DNA of 64,000 nucleotides from Rhyacophila brunnea (lineage: Eukaryota > Arthropoda > Insecta > Trichoptera > Rhyacophilidae), in assembly GCA_022495005.1 (NCBI GenBank), contig JAGYXB010000460.1, positions 558,001-622,000 on the forward strand, written 5' to 3'. The notes under the pieces are model-generated. The model saw only the letters and a list, made by a program, of their open reading frames with translations. It searched no databases and was not told the DNA's origin. The position numbers and the translations under genes are program-made. Below are positions 10,400-22,680 of this stretch, in pieces; position 1 is the stretch's first letter; each line of letters begins with the position of its first letter.

Positions 10400-11668
10400 T
10401 ATCGCATAATCATGTCTATCACATCATATCTATGTGAATTTAATATAATATAATAATTTTATGTCATATATTAGGATGAACAAAATATGCAAATGACTAT
10501 TTATTTGAGAGATTAATTTTGAACTGCTTGATTGGAAGGTTAGATATCGACTGATTAATATGATGTTTATTTAAGTGACGTGTAATTAATTATTGTCTCA
10601 CATCGTTAGTTATAATTTATGTTGATATATGGTACTATATGCCCGCCACTTAATTTTTGTCCGAAATGTTTTCCTGATAACCAAAAAAAATATTAGGAAC
10701 TCTAAGAGCAAAATGGTTATATTAAACAATATAGAATTAACTAAATGTAAATCACAAAATATACTTCATTAGATATTATTTTCTATGGCTCTTTCATAGA
10801 GTAGTTTTGAATCACAAAATAAAACCAAGTTCATTATTATAAATCGTGCCTGTCTCACAAACTTGACAAAAAACTCAATTATATTTCTCGACTTCAGCAT
10901 TCCATTCGTTTTCATACACAAAATTAATCTCTACATTTGGACCGTACCAAAAACTGCTAAAACCGCAAAATAAAAAGCTCCGTCCGACATTTTATAGTCC
11001 ATTTAATGCAAAGAAGGATTTTTATCAGCTATCAAGAACACAGAAAAAACATATCACATTCTTTGTTTTATTGCTGATCAGAATATTATAGCAACATAAG
11101 TGTGGTATATTTCAAAAACTTAAACCTACAAAAGCCTTATTATATATAATATCTTCTATAATATAGAGCCTATACAATTATGAAACAAAAGCTAAAAAAC
11201 GATTATTCAAATTAATAATTATAAAATTACATAAGAGTATATTTAAATATGACAAGCTTTTTATCGATCTTAATTTTATTTCTAATGAAACGATATACTT
11301 ACGATAGACACATACTTCAAAATTGTAGTTATATATTAGTAATTATTTTACAAGTATTAATATTTTATATGCAAGACCGATTTCATCTTAACAAATATTT
11401 TTAATTAGTGACATACAATTTTACAACACAATAAATATTGTAAACGTTTTATTGACAAATACAATTTCATTGACACATTACATTGACAAAATCAATTCTC
11501 TGTTTATTATTTATAATATAGTAAGCTTCATAAGTATTGCACTCTTGAGTTTTTTTGCAGGGCTATTACTGTAAAACAGTTCCATTTGTATTGTCATTAG
11601 AGGAGCTTATCCAACTTCCACTTCAGGTAGGCTATCCAATTTAAAAATTGAGATGATTATCCAATTAT
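10400..11668. other. strongly AT-rich, nothing recognised
   Basis: About 1.27 kb without frames or recognisable repeats. Confidence 0.45.
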
Positions 11669-11744
11669 GAGTAGATTAGAAAATGACAATGAAAGAGCGT
11701 GGTAGATTTACCACACTCTTTCATTGTCATTTTTTAATCTACTC
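11669..11744. repeat. near-perfect 36-bp hairpin, 4-base loop
   Basis: The left arm (GAGTAGATTAGAAAATGACA...) and right arm (ending TTTTTTAATCTACTC) pair over 36 bases with one mismatch and one G-U pair, around the loop GATT. The arms are too long and the loop too small for a typical animal microRNA precursor. A recent inverted duplication or a fold-back element core is more likely. Confidence 0.85.
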
Positions 11745-12315
11745 AAACAAACGTTTTCTATGTAGCTCGCAATTGAACCATAACATTTGTCTTTTACCAT
11801 CACAAATAAATACTAAATTTCTTATTCGTCATAAAAATGATACGTTGTGATCTTCTTTTGCCTACTGATTGCACTAATCATCAAACTATATCCCACTATG
11901 CAAAAAGCCTACTTCACGACAGTAAAGATAAACTACGCATTAATTTAAAACGTGGAGATTTACAGCTTCTCTTTTTCTCACTCCTGCGGCAGGCAGTCAG
12001 TGATGCAGTACTAATCAATTAGTGATAAAAGGTCACAGAGACTTTCTCATGGTTAATTTGAAAATGACTTCCACGCAAACTGGTTAATGAAATAAAAATT
12101 GGAATGATTAATGCTTTCTCTTTCAAAACACATACAAATCATATTAAATTATAATTTTTTACATGACTTTTACATTCTCACGACTCAATTCCTAAGCGCT
12201 TATAGTGTGATTGATCAAAATCCATCACACGATCAACACGTTAATGAAACACGTCCTTAAGAGAACCGCCAGTTTATACTTTCATGAAAGGAAACATTAT
12301 AAAACACAATATGCG
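11745..12315. other. non-coding, nothing recognised
   Basis: Holds a 61-codon plus-strand frame (11837-12022) with no motif. Composition does not suggest coding. Confidence 0.4.
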
Positions 12316-12943
12316 CATCTATTCTATACACAAGACTGCTATCGAGGGTAGTTTTTCATATTTTTGTATTGAGGTATTACAATTTTTACAATAAGTTAGT
12401 TGTAATTGTTACAATAAGTGCAATGTTTCAACAGCACCTCTCCTGGCTATGCTAACTTTTAAAGTGAGATAGGCAGTAACATTGTAACAATTATAACACC
12501 TCAATACAAACCGGTGGTATTAAGGCATAGCCTGATCACTGTTTTTTTTGGTAATTTTATGTTAAGAGTGAAATTTGTATATTTCATTTGAAATGCTCAA
12601 AACACTATGGTAATAATATGATGATATATGAACAAACACGGTGGTTACTTTGGTCAAAACATGACCAAGACATAGTTTCGTCACTGATAAGTGACATTAT
12701 TTTACTAATTATTGAAATAATAAACAATCTAATTAATGCCATACCTTTCTTCAGTAATTTATTTTTAAATTTTTTCTCAATGTTAGACAAAAAAAATGAA
12801 CCGAGATTTATGCGGGCAATTCGAAGCTTAAAATTGCTCTCCTGTAAATTCAACATTTTGCAGTTAAGAGGTTATGCCCAAACAACACCGAAACATAATA
12901 TGATAAACTACCCTCAATAGCAGTCTTGTGTATAGAATAGATG
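12316..12943. mobile_element. fold-back (palindromic) element with a nested insertion
   Basis: The outer ~39 bp (CATCTATTCTATACACAAGA...) recur inverted at the right end with one difference. The inner sequence GGTGGTATTAAGGCATAGCC near 12513 has an inverted, diverged partner near 12870. A second inverted pair, TTGTATTGAGGT, at 12364-12375 and 12498-12509 delimits a ~146-bp element inserted into the left arm. The word TGTAATTGTTACAATAAGTG is shared with the fold-back elements at 19912 and 37591. Apparent frames inside are by-products. Confidence 0.72.
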
Positions 12944-13739
12944 TGAAGGTATAAAAATTGTACATTTTATAAGACCGTGCATCAGCGCATTGAAATAGGA
13001 ATGTATTAAAACCACTGGGATAATGCATAAAAATGCGAACTACTAAAATAGCGAATAAAATGTTAACAGAGCTTTTGTTTTTACTCTTGACAATTTTATT
13101 AAAGTAACTTACGTGAGTTCCTTTTTATGTTGAGTGAACTACAAAGAGTTGGGCTTTAAGCTGACACTGGTATTAGACGGATTTAAAAGAAGCGAACTGA
13201 ATGCGACTAAAATACTACCTACCAGGAAAGTTTGATAAGGCTTTACTTCACGCGGCTTGACAGAGTTGCATATGAATTATAAACCGGACTTACATCCAGG
13301 ATTAGCAATGTTTAACATGATGTGTTATTATGACAATGAATTTAATGAAAGCTCATATACTTTATGGCGTTTTCACATTGCTTTTTAAACCACCATACAT
13401 CAGATACTCGTCTTGCTTTTTTATACTCTTCTCACCACAGCAGTCAATTTTATTTTTTTATAATCATGTATATTACAAATTATTAATTGAAGACATTCAA
13501 AATATAGTTTTCTTGCGCAAGACCCGCAGAAAGCGGCAGGGCGACAGCGTACGTGTGAATTCGGCGGGCGCACGTTTACACTTACATATATTCGGTTAAT
13601 GGGCGACGCCACTCAAACCCTTCGTCTATTAATTATTTTTGCTGTATATGTCCTATCGATCTGAATTGTGCGCTAATCTAAACAATAAAATCTATATATT
13701 CTTCTTAACACTAGAACAGGACAAGATGCGCAATGACAG
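12944..13739. other. non-coding; GC-rich patch near 13515-13625
   Basis: The patch with GGCGGGCGCACG and GGGCGACGCCACTCAAACCC could be one end of an unidentified transposon, since similar GC-rich ends occur on other elements here. No inverted partner was found. Confidence 0.35.
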
Positions 13740-13896
13740 TAGTGTAGGGAAACAGTATTGTATTTAGTAATAAAAATGAAACAATCACAAACACCCAGGC
13801 TTTGAGAAAATCACATAAATTGTAACCTCACCGGGGTCGAGCCAGATTCTCCCGGACGAAAGGCCAGCGTTTTAAACACTGCACTACGAGGCCCGC
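13740..13896 (-). mobile_element. tRNA-derived SINE (third type) or tRNA pseudogene
   Basis: Read on the minus strand, the head GCGGGCCTCGTAGTGCAGTG resembles a tRNA 5' half with an A-box, and GGCTCGACCCC matches a B-box. The acceptor ends do not pair, so it is not an intact tRNA gene. About 90 bases of downstream body (...AAGCCTGGGTGTTTGTG) favour a SINE. No second copy was seen in this window. Confidence 0.45.
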
Positions 13897-13903
13897 AATT
13901 CGA

Positions 13904-15570
13904 TTATTTCGCTAATAGATTCTTCTTGTTCGGTTTCTATATATTAATGTATGTTTCTATATATTAATATATGCATTTCTTCTCTACTTTTTGTATACCT
14001 ACTTTGAGCAATGTCTTGAATACCACACCTTACTGCGCCGCCTTCTGTGGGGTATCTGCATAATATAACATAATATTTTGAATAGAAAAAACTTTTATTA
14101 AATTGTTTAAATCGATTTTAATATTGTATGTAAAGTTCGGAACACCCTTCGGTATATGCGCAAAATGACAATGCATACTAATGCTATATTTATGTTCCAT
14201 TATCTCTAAAAGTAGATCAACGATATCCAAATATTTAACATTCGTGATGAATTTATTAATAAAGGTTTCAGATCAATATATTCATAAACTTAAAATACAG
14301 TATTTAAGAAAATTGTCAAAATAATGCAATGTTTAATTTTCATTATCTCTAAATAGGTTATTAAGATTAATGATTATATTAGCTGCAAGTTAATTTAGAT
14401 TGCAGTTTTATTTATAGAAAGCTTCACAAGAAATGTAATATATTTTTCAAATACACACTGAGATCAAAAAATTGTCGCAAATAATAGTACTTACGTTAGT
14501 AAACAAAACAAGATAATTGTCTTTGGTATTAGCAAGTTGCTAACGCCCAAAATATATTTTATAGCAGGTACCTAGCTGTTAATTCAACCATACATACTAA
14601 AAATATTCTGCTATCACCAACGAGTATCCATAATTATTAATTGGTTGATATCTGAAAATATTAAAAAAATATTTTATTATTTTTTCCGAGTAGTACAATC
14701 AGCAAATCGATTATGACAGTGACGTCATAAACCTTAATATTTTTTCGTCGCTTAAACTTATTTTTCAAATGTCATTTTTTTTTAGTTTTCTTTGCAATTT
14801 TACATTACCCATAATCCTCCGAATCCATGCGGACGAGGAAATATAAAAGCCTCAAATCGGTTAGAAGGAAATGTTCGGAGATTTTCCCATTTAAATCTTT
14901 GGTCATTTTTTTTTTTTTTGTTGAAAGGTCTCTCACAAATATGATTTTAAAAACTTATCTAAGCGCGGAAAGGATTATCTGGGTAGCTTTTAAGGACCTT
15001 AAAGATAACCTAAGCTAGCCATGTCATCATATTCAATATCTTTTGCATTATTTTCTGCTTCTTTGGACGACTTAATTGCTTTTTTAATATCACAAGAGAT
15101 CTCCTTTTATTAATTTTTAGCAAGTACTCCTGTTCTACTGTCTAATTTAGAATTTTTCAAGTTAATCTGATATTTATTAAAGAATTACTTTAAGGTTTCT
15201 TGGTTTCCATTACACAATTTAAATTTCATTTCTGTTTAATGAAATATATATATATTTTTTTTTTTTTATTAAGATATATTTTTTTAAATCATAGATTCAG
15301 ACAATCTGGACTGGTTTATTTATTTAGAGGGATATTATTGATTTGACTGTATAATTTATTAAAAAATGAAGCCATGTTTTTGTTAGATGACTTAATTAGC
15401 ATAAATAATTAATTTATTGTTCAAACTAAAAAAACACGCATGTATATTTTGACTAAAAGGATTTTTAAGAATACATATTTTCAAGTGATCTATAAAAAAT
15501 TAAGGTTTTATTATAAAATTTTGTATCAATGGAGTATATAATTAAAAACATATAATATTATACAATAATT
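13904..15570. other. AT-rich, nothing recognised
   Basis: About 1.67 kb including a poly-T/AT tract near 15246-15285. Short frames (for example 14827-15018) show no motif. Confidence 0.45.
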
Positions 15571-16020
15571 CAGTGGCGAAAGGTAGAGGTAGGCTATTAA
15601 AATTTGATAAACTTTGTCAGTCATATTTATTTGTTTTCATTGAACTAAGAATGCAATTTGCAGATGGTCCTGGTTATTTTTTTGTAAATGAAGTAAACCC
15701 TGCCTTAAACAAACAATCCGATAAAAATTTTACACACTTTTTCAGTCATACATATTTGTTTTCGTTGAATTAAGAATACATATGACAGAATTAGTCTTAG
15801 TTAGTTTTTTTTAAATTCATTAATATTCTTCTATCTATATAATATCTAAAAATATCTTTAGTTTATTGGCATAATTTTATAGATAAATGAACATTTTTTG
15901 ACTAGTATCTACTATAGCTTGGATCAGGCAGGGTTCAATTGATTTTTAAAACTGACAAACACTATCTATACACTGTGCAATGAAAATAAATACATTTGAC
16001 TGACAAACTTTAGTGTGGAC

Positions 16021-17322
16021 TAGGGAATCCAATCGCGAGCCTAATTTTTGATCCCGGGTTTTCGGGATTACAATTTGATCATCCCGGGATTGGCATTTTA
16101 TTAATAGTTAATGTAAAAAAATATACTTACAAAAAACATTGATAAAATCTGTCAAAAATAAATCTAGTATAATTAAATTTATACTGTTTAAGACATTTAT
16201 TGTTAATATTGTGTACTTTCAATCTTGGAAATACATAGGCTTAATGGAGTAAATAATATTGTAATATAAATAACAATGTGAGAGTAAAAAAGTTTTATTT
16301 ATTTATGAAAATATAACAAATACAAGTTCAATTAAAATAAAAAATAACATACCTAATATATTGTGTTGACGCTAAATACAATATAAAAAAATAAAAAAAT
16401 TATTCTGAATAATATTCCCGAAGTAATACCAAAGCATGAAGTGTTTTTAGTATTTTCTGATGTTGTTACGATTTCGTAAGGCAGCAAAAAATGGTTATTT
16501 ATTGTCCGGTGATTCCCCTGTGACCAGTGGGTCTCCAGAATTTCATTTTCTAGTAGAAACGTTTAACTAAATGTTTCTTGATTTATTTATTCTATTTATC
16601 AAATTCATATCACTGATGTTACCAAAATCGTACATACCTATTTTGTGAAACTTTTAATTTATGTTAAACTATTTACAAATCCAACATTTATAAAATTTCG
16701 TAGACTCAATATTGTGTTTAGTATTTACATAATTTATTATATGAGATTGCTGTTTCTGATAGTAAAGACTAGTAAAAAAATCGATGGGTTAGCGAGATTC
16801 AAAATAGTAAAGTAAATCATGGTTTATGGCTTTCCGCTTCATAGATCTAATTTGTCAGCCAAATATGAAACTGTCGTAAAACGTATGAAATCATGGTGGA
16901 ATCACTTTGTTAACGCATTCGCTGCTGAGTAGATAATGAGATTTTAATTAGCACCTTTAAAATGCACGTTAATTACATCGATCGGCCGCCTGGTCATTAC
17001 GCGCATGAGCGTCTTCAGCGTCCAAAGTATAAAAGTGCGAAGCATTGTTTTTTTCCAATCTTTCTCATTTTTATTATTTTATGTAACAAAATAAAATGAA
17101 TTGGCAATACATGGGTAATAAATCAAACTTCATTCAAACTCAGTTTATTTCTAATGTAGTTATAAATGTTATTTAAAGTATTTTTTCCGTCATATTTTCA
17201 TTTTTATATTATTTTCCATGAAAATTGATAAAAAATCAATCCCGAAAGTTTCGGGATTATGTTTACTAGCCGGGATTCATATGTATCGAAAATAGTTCGG
17301 GATCCCGGGATTGGAATCCCTA
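16021..17322. mobile_element. nested hAT element, TAGGGATTCCAATCCCGGG family
   Basis: The left end TAGGGAATCCAATCGCGAGC and the inverted right end reading TAGGGATTCCAATCCCGGGA form the terminal repeats, followed by more ATCCCGGG/CCCGGGAT words. The 8-bp flanks GTGTGGAC and GTGTAGAC match at 7 of 8. It is 1302 bp long with no convincing transposase frame, so it is a non-autonomous or decayed copy. Part of its interior (16914-17040) is a sequence repeated elsewhere in the window. Confidence 0.85.
16914..17040 (+). repeat. dispersed ~120-bp repeat E (copy 1)
   Basis: The order GCTGCTGA.TAGATAATGA, CACCTTTAAAATGCACGTTA, ATTACATCGATCGGCCGCC, CATTACGCGC, GCGTCTTCAGCGTCCAAAGT matches the minus strand at 43580-43711 very closely and the plus strand at 20383-20495 less closely. 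It lies inside the nested hAT here. What it is remains unknown. Confidence 0.75.
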
Positions 17323-17378
17323 GTGTAGACTACTTAAAATGTCGGATCTTAACAGTCTACCTCTATCCCTCGCCACTG

Positions 17379-19151
17379 CTATAAGATATAAAGAACCATT
17401 ATTAGATATCGACTGTAGAAAGGAAAACACAACACACAAATAAAATTCTACACAGGCACAAAAACGTTTTTGTAATGTTTTAAGGTTAAAGTTAAAATAC
17501 AAAATAGATATAAAACCTTGAAATGTATAATATTTAATATTTTGATTTTTATATTCATATTTTGATATTAATTATTGAGTTAATTAAATTAAAACCAACA
17601 ATTAATATGACGGTTAAGCCGTTTTTCTCACTTCACTTCCTTTTTTTTTTAATTGCCAGCTAAATTTGGATAATAAATTGGCGTTTGCAGCTTACATCCT
17701 TTGGACACAACGTGTATTTAGGCATGTACGACGTTATTATCCACTACAATCTATTTTAAAAAATGAGGGTTACACCCTTTTTCCCTTTTACTGTCTAAAT
17801 AATTACTAATTTAAAAGTTTGATAAAAATATATTTACATAAATTGTTGTTCTGCGCCGTCACGTGAAAAATGCTGGAAAACACTGTTCTAAATTATAATA
17901 ATATATTATTTAAAATAACGTAGTTAAAATTTTATCACTTTAGCGTTAATATTAAATGCAATTTCAGCGATGCACTTAGTTACTAGCCGTGCAGTATTTT
18001 CGTAATTTATATGAGAAAATTGCTTGCCTCGCAAATTATTATCGTGAAATTAGTTTCGGAGGTAAAAAAAAAAGTTAACCGGGTTTAAAACCGATATTAT
18101 TTTTCGACGATTAACCGGCATTAACTAACGAACCAACTGCTGCAGCGAATTTTTGAACTCACCTCGCATTCAATTTAAACAAAATTTTCTACACAATTTC
18201 GGCGAACGAAATAATAATATTCCACCGTTTGCGGAATTAGATTAAAAGTATTGGATGAAAAACACTTTTTTTTTAGTTTCTTGTTTTAAAACATTTCAGA
18301 GAAAAAATTCAAAATAGAAAGGAAAACTTCAGTGAGATGAGTTTCCGATATTAAATACACATTAACAATGTACTAAGTCACGTTCAACATTGTATTTCGT
18401 ATGGATCAAATGACGATTGTTCAAAGCGTTCATAGTATTACTACCTGAATAAAAGTCATCATTGCTCATTGATTCAGTATAACTATGATTGCATAATATA
18501 TTGAATATAGTCGAAGATATAGTTTCCTACATATAAAAATCGGCTATAAATAAATACGCCGTTGTCATAGATGGAGACTGTTTATTTCCACAGTGTATCA
18601 GTATCGACTTAAAACGAGACTGTAATATTCTGTGTACCTATTCAATTCTGAATTTGTTAAAAATATCCAATCTCTTGCATAGCAAGCGAAAATTTGTGGT
18701 AAATTCAATTATTTTATAGACATGTTAAGGTATATTTTTGATGAAGTTATGTAATTAACTATTTTGGATACGCGCATGCGTACAATAAATATAAATTCAT
18801 TATAGTGGAACAACTTAACCTTTAAATTGCGCATATTGCGACTTTTCATACTGCGCATGAAGTAAATAAGGTATTTTTTTATTATTGTTGCCGTTATTAT
18901 TTCCGACTGCTCTTACGTAAAGCTTATTGCATCGTTTTCTCTCGCTCGGCGTCGCTCTAACTACGGTATATATTCTGGCCAAACTATCTAACTTCACGCT
19001 TATGTTATATGTTTATAATCACTACTAAGTTTCAAATGCATAATATTTATATTATTAGTATAAATTATTATAATATGTAGGGTTGTCATCTGATGATGGA
19101 GAGGTCACCACTGTGGTGTTCGATGTGTGGGTTATGGTGTTGAGGATGATG
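17379..19151. other. non-coding, nothing firm
   Basis: Includes the palindromic word GCGCATGC at 18773-18780. Balanced sequence near 18890-18990 gives a short basic minus-strand frame (ARIYTVVRATPSERKR) that I do not recognise. It may be transposon-derived. Confidence 0.35.
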
Positions 19152-19176
19152 ATCTACGACTGCTTCAGTCGTAGAT
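19152..19176. repeat. perfect 11-bp hairpin, 3-base loop
   Basis: ATCTACGACTG, CTT, CAGTCGTAGAT. The short stem is perfect and has no T run beside it. Significance is unknown in a eukaryotic context. Confidence 0.6.
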
Positions 19177-19911
19177 GTATGCAGGAGCGAGTTTTATTTG
19201 CATCGTAACGATTGGTACAATAGTATAAATACAATGACAGTACATATTATTAATATCTACTGAGTTAGTTACAAGCCAGGTACTTAGATTCGAGTGACAT
19301 TTTGATAAATCATTATTCGTTATTTATACAGTCAAAAGTAATACCTATACGTTATATTCCAGTACATAATTATATTTAACGAGTCAGCGGTTTACATACA
19401 AGTAGCTTATGAATTTTATTTATTATTACAGTCATAATATAATATGATACTATGGGAAAGGATTATTCGACTAATTTTCCATTGCGATACCGTATTTCAT
19501 ATCGCCAATCAATCTGCTGATCCAGATAAACAGTAAACTTGTTTACCGTTATATTAGTCGCTGAGAAATTATTATTGCGGTCGAATAATTTGATACATTA
19601 AAAAATAGATATTTAATCGCTAATATACTGCCAGCTACATGTTTTTGGGTAGTTCTATTAGAATCGAAAACAGCACTACCTAATTTGGAAGTAAAATAAA
19701 CATATTATAGCAGGGTATGTGAATATACCATAAATCGTAATTCGTATATAATTCCATTAACGATCGTTATCCAAGTGTAACTGAAAAGGTTTGCTTATAT
19801 TTTATTCCACCGCAAAGGTATTCCTAAAATACTTTCCCTTGTTAAAGCCATGACACCTTCAGTACTGATATTTTACAGGTAAGATCGCAATATATGATTT
19901 GATCCTGATAT
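19177..19911. other. AT-rich, nothing recognised
   Basis: No repeat or frame of note. Confidence 0.4.
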
Positions 19912-20222
19912 CAGTGGGTCTATTCTATACTTATCGAACACTAAATTGATAAATAGTATCAAACTTAGGGTAGGTTTGTATCAAAATATTAGCACTTATT
20001 GTAACAATTACACGAAGCTGGTTTTTATTATTGCAATAAGTGTGATATTTTAATAGCAGCAATAAGATGCTGTTAAAACATAACACTTATTGCAACAATA
20101 AAAACTAACTTCGTGTAATTGTTACAATAAGTGCTAATATTTTGATACAACCCTACCCTAAGTTTGATAATATTTATCACTTTATCACTTTAGCGGTCGA
20201 TAAGCATAGAATAAACCCACTG
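19912..20222. mobile_element. fold-back MITE, GTGGGTCTATTCTATAC family (copy 1)
   Basis: The whole ~310 bp is one imperfect palindrome: GTGGGTCTATTCTATACTTA at the left is mirrored by ...AGCATAGAATAAACCCAC. AAACTTAGGGTAGG, ATTAGCACTTATTGTAAC and ACGAAG also have inverted partners. A transcript would fold into a long hairpin. A sister copy lies at 37591. No clear target duplication was found. Confidence 0.85.
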
Positions 20223-20382
20223 GAAGTTAAACATTAAATAATCCATTTTAATAAAAATTAATTTAAACATTGTCTGCTATTAATAATACCCCGGTATGTC
20301 TAATTATATTTATTATTATTAATTATATTCTTTTGTTAACTACGTATATAAGATGTTGTGAGAAACAATGCATAATCACATT

Positions 20383-20495
20383 GACTGCTGACTAGATAAT
20401 TACTTTTTAATTACCACATTTAAATAACATGCTAATTGTATCGAATGGCCACCTAATTGTTACGCGCTAGACGCGTCTTGAGCGTCCAATGTATT
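20383..20495 (+). repeat. dispersed ~120-bp repeat E (copy 2)
   Basis: GACTGCTGACTAGATAATTA, TTTTTAATTACCAC, ATGCTAATTGTATCGAATGG, CCACC, TTACGCGC and GCGTCTTGAGCGTCCAA follow the order of the copies at 16914 and 43580 (minus). Confidence 0.7.
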
Positions 20496-20499
20496 TGAT

Positions 20500-22086
20500 A
20501 ATGATAAAAAAGATTTCTCTGAATGCAAGGTTATGAATGTTGATAAACATAATTTATAAATAAATTGATAATCGTTGATAATAAAATCAATTTTTCATTT
20601 CCAATAACAGATATATATAGATCATCTATAATTTAAGTTTTAAGATACATTATAGTACGGGTGTAGCGAAAAAATCATCTCGATCAGTAGCCATCTGAAA
20701 CAAGTTAAATACAGATAAGTACTCTACCAACGTAAGTGCTAACACAATTTAGATTTTTCAGTTTTAATATTTTAAGTAAGTGAGATCTATTGTTGTTTTT
20801 GAGTATCGTTGAATACACGACATTATTCTTTAATTTTTATCGCTGCATTTTTCGATGATTTATTAGTTACTTATCTATACTTCAGAGCCAATGTTATAAA
20901 AAATAAGTAAAATTTTTAACCTAGAATATTATAATTATATTGTATAACTAATTCACCTTTTTGAGTAGGTATATCACTACCTGAAAGCAACAGTGAGACA
21001 AAGTGAAAAAAGTTGATTTTGTTATATGTATGCCTAGCGATTGCTGAAAGCTATAATACATATACAATGAATCATTGAGATTTAAAATAAAAGTGTAATT
21101 AATACCCCATTTAAAAGAAAAAAGTCTGCTGCTGCATTTATTAAAATTATCCTTTAACTTGCTAATTAGATACTCTCCTGTTAATAAAAGTATACAAAAA
21201 ATACTTCCATTATCATCTATTATTATAAACCACAGAAAAGAAAAAAATAAACTATTTCTTTTGTATCGCAAAAACATTACTGTTCAATTTTCTCGAAACT
21301 GGTATTGCTTGCTTATCCCACTGCTGGGTAGCGATATTATTTTATACCAGAAATCTGATATTCCTAAAACCACAGACTAAGTCCATTAACATTAAACGCC
21401 TAAAAATCTTAAATAGTGTTTTTATAAAAATCTTAAGCTCCAGTACATATATAATTAAAACCTGGTATCTACAGTTAATATTACTTACCTGTTTGTTGTC
21501 TGAGATCAATATCGGTCCTGCACGAGTTACCCTCAAACGCCTTTACCTGTGCCCCTGGCAATATCCAAACAAGGAATGTAGTCGTCGAATTCCTCCTGGG
21601 AAACTCAGTTCCGTGTATAAATTTCCACCCGATGCGAATTTCCGTTTATATTCCGTGTTGCGTTAGTCAAATTTCACAGATTCAATAAAGTGATATTTGA
21701 TTTCTCCGAATTACGGCGACATACTGTATGGTTAAAGGACTCATCGATTGTGTTATATTGGGTATTATGTAACGCTAGACTTGACTTGTTTTGAGGAGTT
21801 TTCGTGAGAACGGTAGAGATGCCGATTTTTATTGAAGCATTATCATTGTCATAAAAACTGTATATTATAATATAAAACATTTATGTACACATTTACAATT
21901 TTTTAGGAAATAACATAGCTAGTTATGTTGGCTTTTACGTTAAAGATAATAAAGATATAGACAAATAAAAGAGAAGTGACCTCGGTTAGTAATTAAAGTA
22001 ACACCTACTTTGATTTAAAATACAAAACCCGATCGCCAATAGTAGCTCGATTTGGAAAGCGCTTCAGTGATTATTAAAAGCCAATA
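20500..22086. other. AT-rich, nothing recognised
   Basis: Contains a 109-codon minus-strand frame (20948-21277), rich in Phe, Ser, Leu and Ile. It has no motif and overlaps a frame on the other strand, as expected by chance in AT-rich DNA. A balanced patch at 21530-21660 was not identified. Confidence 0.4.
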
Positions 22087-22556
22087 CAGTGGAACCCCAA
22101 TCTACCGTTCTCACATAAATCGTTTTCCCGCATGGATCGTTCGTCCCGCCAAACACCCATAAGAACAATGTTAAATATTCCCGCATTAACCGTTCCCCAA
22201 TTTATTGTTTTCCTCGATCTAACATCTGAATATTATGGTCCCGTCACAAATATTATCCCGATTGACCGTTTTTGTTGAATATGTTTCATTTCACTTTCGT
22301 AGAATTATTTATGACACATACCTACAGATGATAGGCTTGCCTTGCATATCGTACCACATTTTTTTATAAGTTGCAACTAAAATACCCCCATGAAGAAAAC
22401 TAGAACTCTAGCTGAGAAACTGAAAATAATTCAAGACGTTGAAAAAATTCCAAAAGAAAAACGAGTTTTTGTTTTTTAAAAATGTTTTTAAATATCCCGC
22501 ATTTATCGTTTTTTCTTTAGGGTCCCTTGAAAACCGTAGAATCGGGGTTTCACCAT
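22087..22556 (+). mobile_element. pogo-type (Tc1/mariner) element, internally deleted
   Basis: The left end CAGTGGAACCCCAATCTACC and the inverted right end reading GAAACCCCGATTCTACGG are the terminal repeats, with TA outside the left end and near the right end. Further GTT..CCCGCAT/ATCGTT words repeat inside both arms. At 470 bp it is far shorter than an autonomous element and keeps only the start of the transposase. Confidence 0.82.
22390..22479 (+). pseudogene. pogo/CENP-B-like transposase N-terminus
   Basis: MKKTRTLAEKLKIIQDVEKI is the start of the CENP-B-type helix-turn-helix DNA-binding domain that opens pogo/Tigger/jerky transposases (typically basic, then L...EKL.II..(V/E)E). After KEKR the frame runs into a TAA, so DNA-binding helices 2 and 3, the second domain and the DDE nuclease are all missing. 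The position inside pogo-type terminal repeats confirms the assignment. Confidence 0.72.
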
Positions 22557-22574
22557 TAAAATTTGCTAATTTAA

Positions 22575-22680
22575 CATAGTGGATCTATGTGCATGGGTTC
22601 GATACCCGAGAGTTGCCGGTTCGATTACTGCGGGGTCTCTTACTTTTTTCAAAAAAAAAATTCTATTGGTTATAATATAT
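22575..22680 (+). mobile_element. SINE-2-like head fragment
   Basis: GGTTCGATTACTGCGGG resembles a B-box and T-arm, and is followed by TTTTTTCAAAAAAAAAATTC as in the SINE-2 copies at 47090 and 54681. Too diverged to be sure. Confidence 0.4.

Larger units (their letters stand above)
15571..17378. mobile_element. hAT MITE, CAGTGGCGAAGGG family (copy 2), split by a nested hAT
   Basis: The left end CAGTGGCGAAAGGTAGAGG and the inverted right end ...CCTCTATCCCTCGCCACTG match the family seen at 6881 and 51445, including the subterminal TTTGTCAGTCATATTTATTTG. The element is interrupted at 16021-17322 by another transposon. Removing that gives about 500 bp, the family's usual size. The flanks (CAATAATT, CTATAAGA) match at only 5 of 8, so its own target duplication is poorly preserved. 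Confidence 0.8.

Noticed and set aside
11669..11744. microRNA precursor
   Set aside because: The pairing is too perfect and the loop only 4 bases; reported as a hairpin only.
12588..12920. 110-codon plus frame and 83-codon minus frame
   Set aside because: Overlapping frames on opposite strands inside a fold-back element, with AT-driven composition.
20948..21277. 109-codon minus frame
   Set aside because: Hydrophobic, AT-driven, no motif, and overlaps another frame on the opposite strand.
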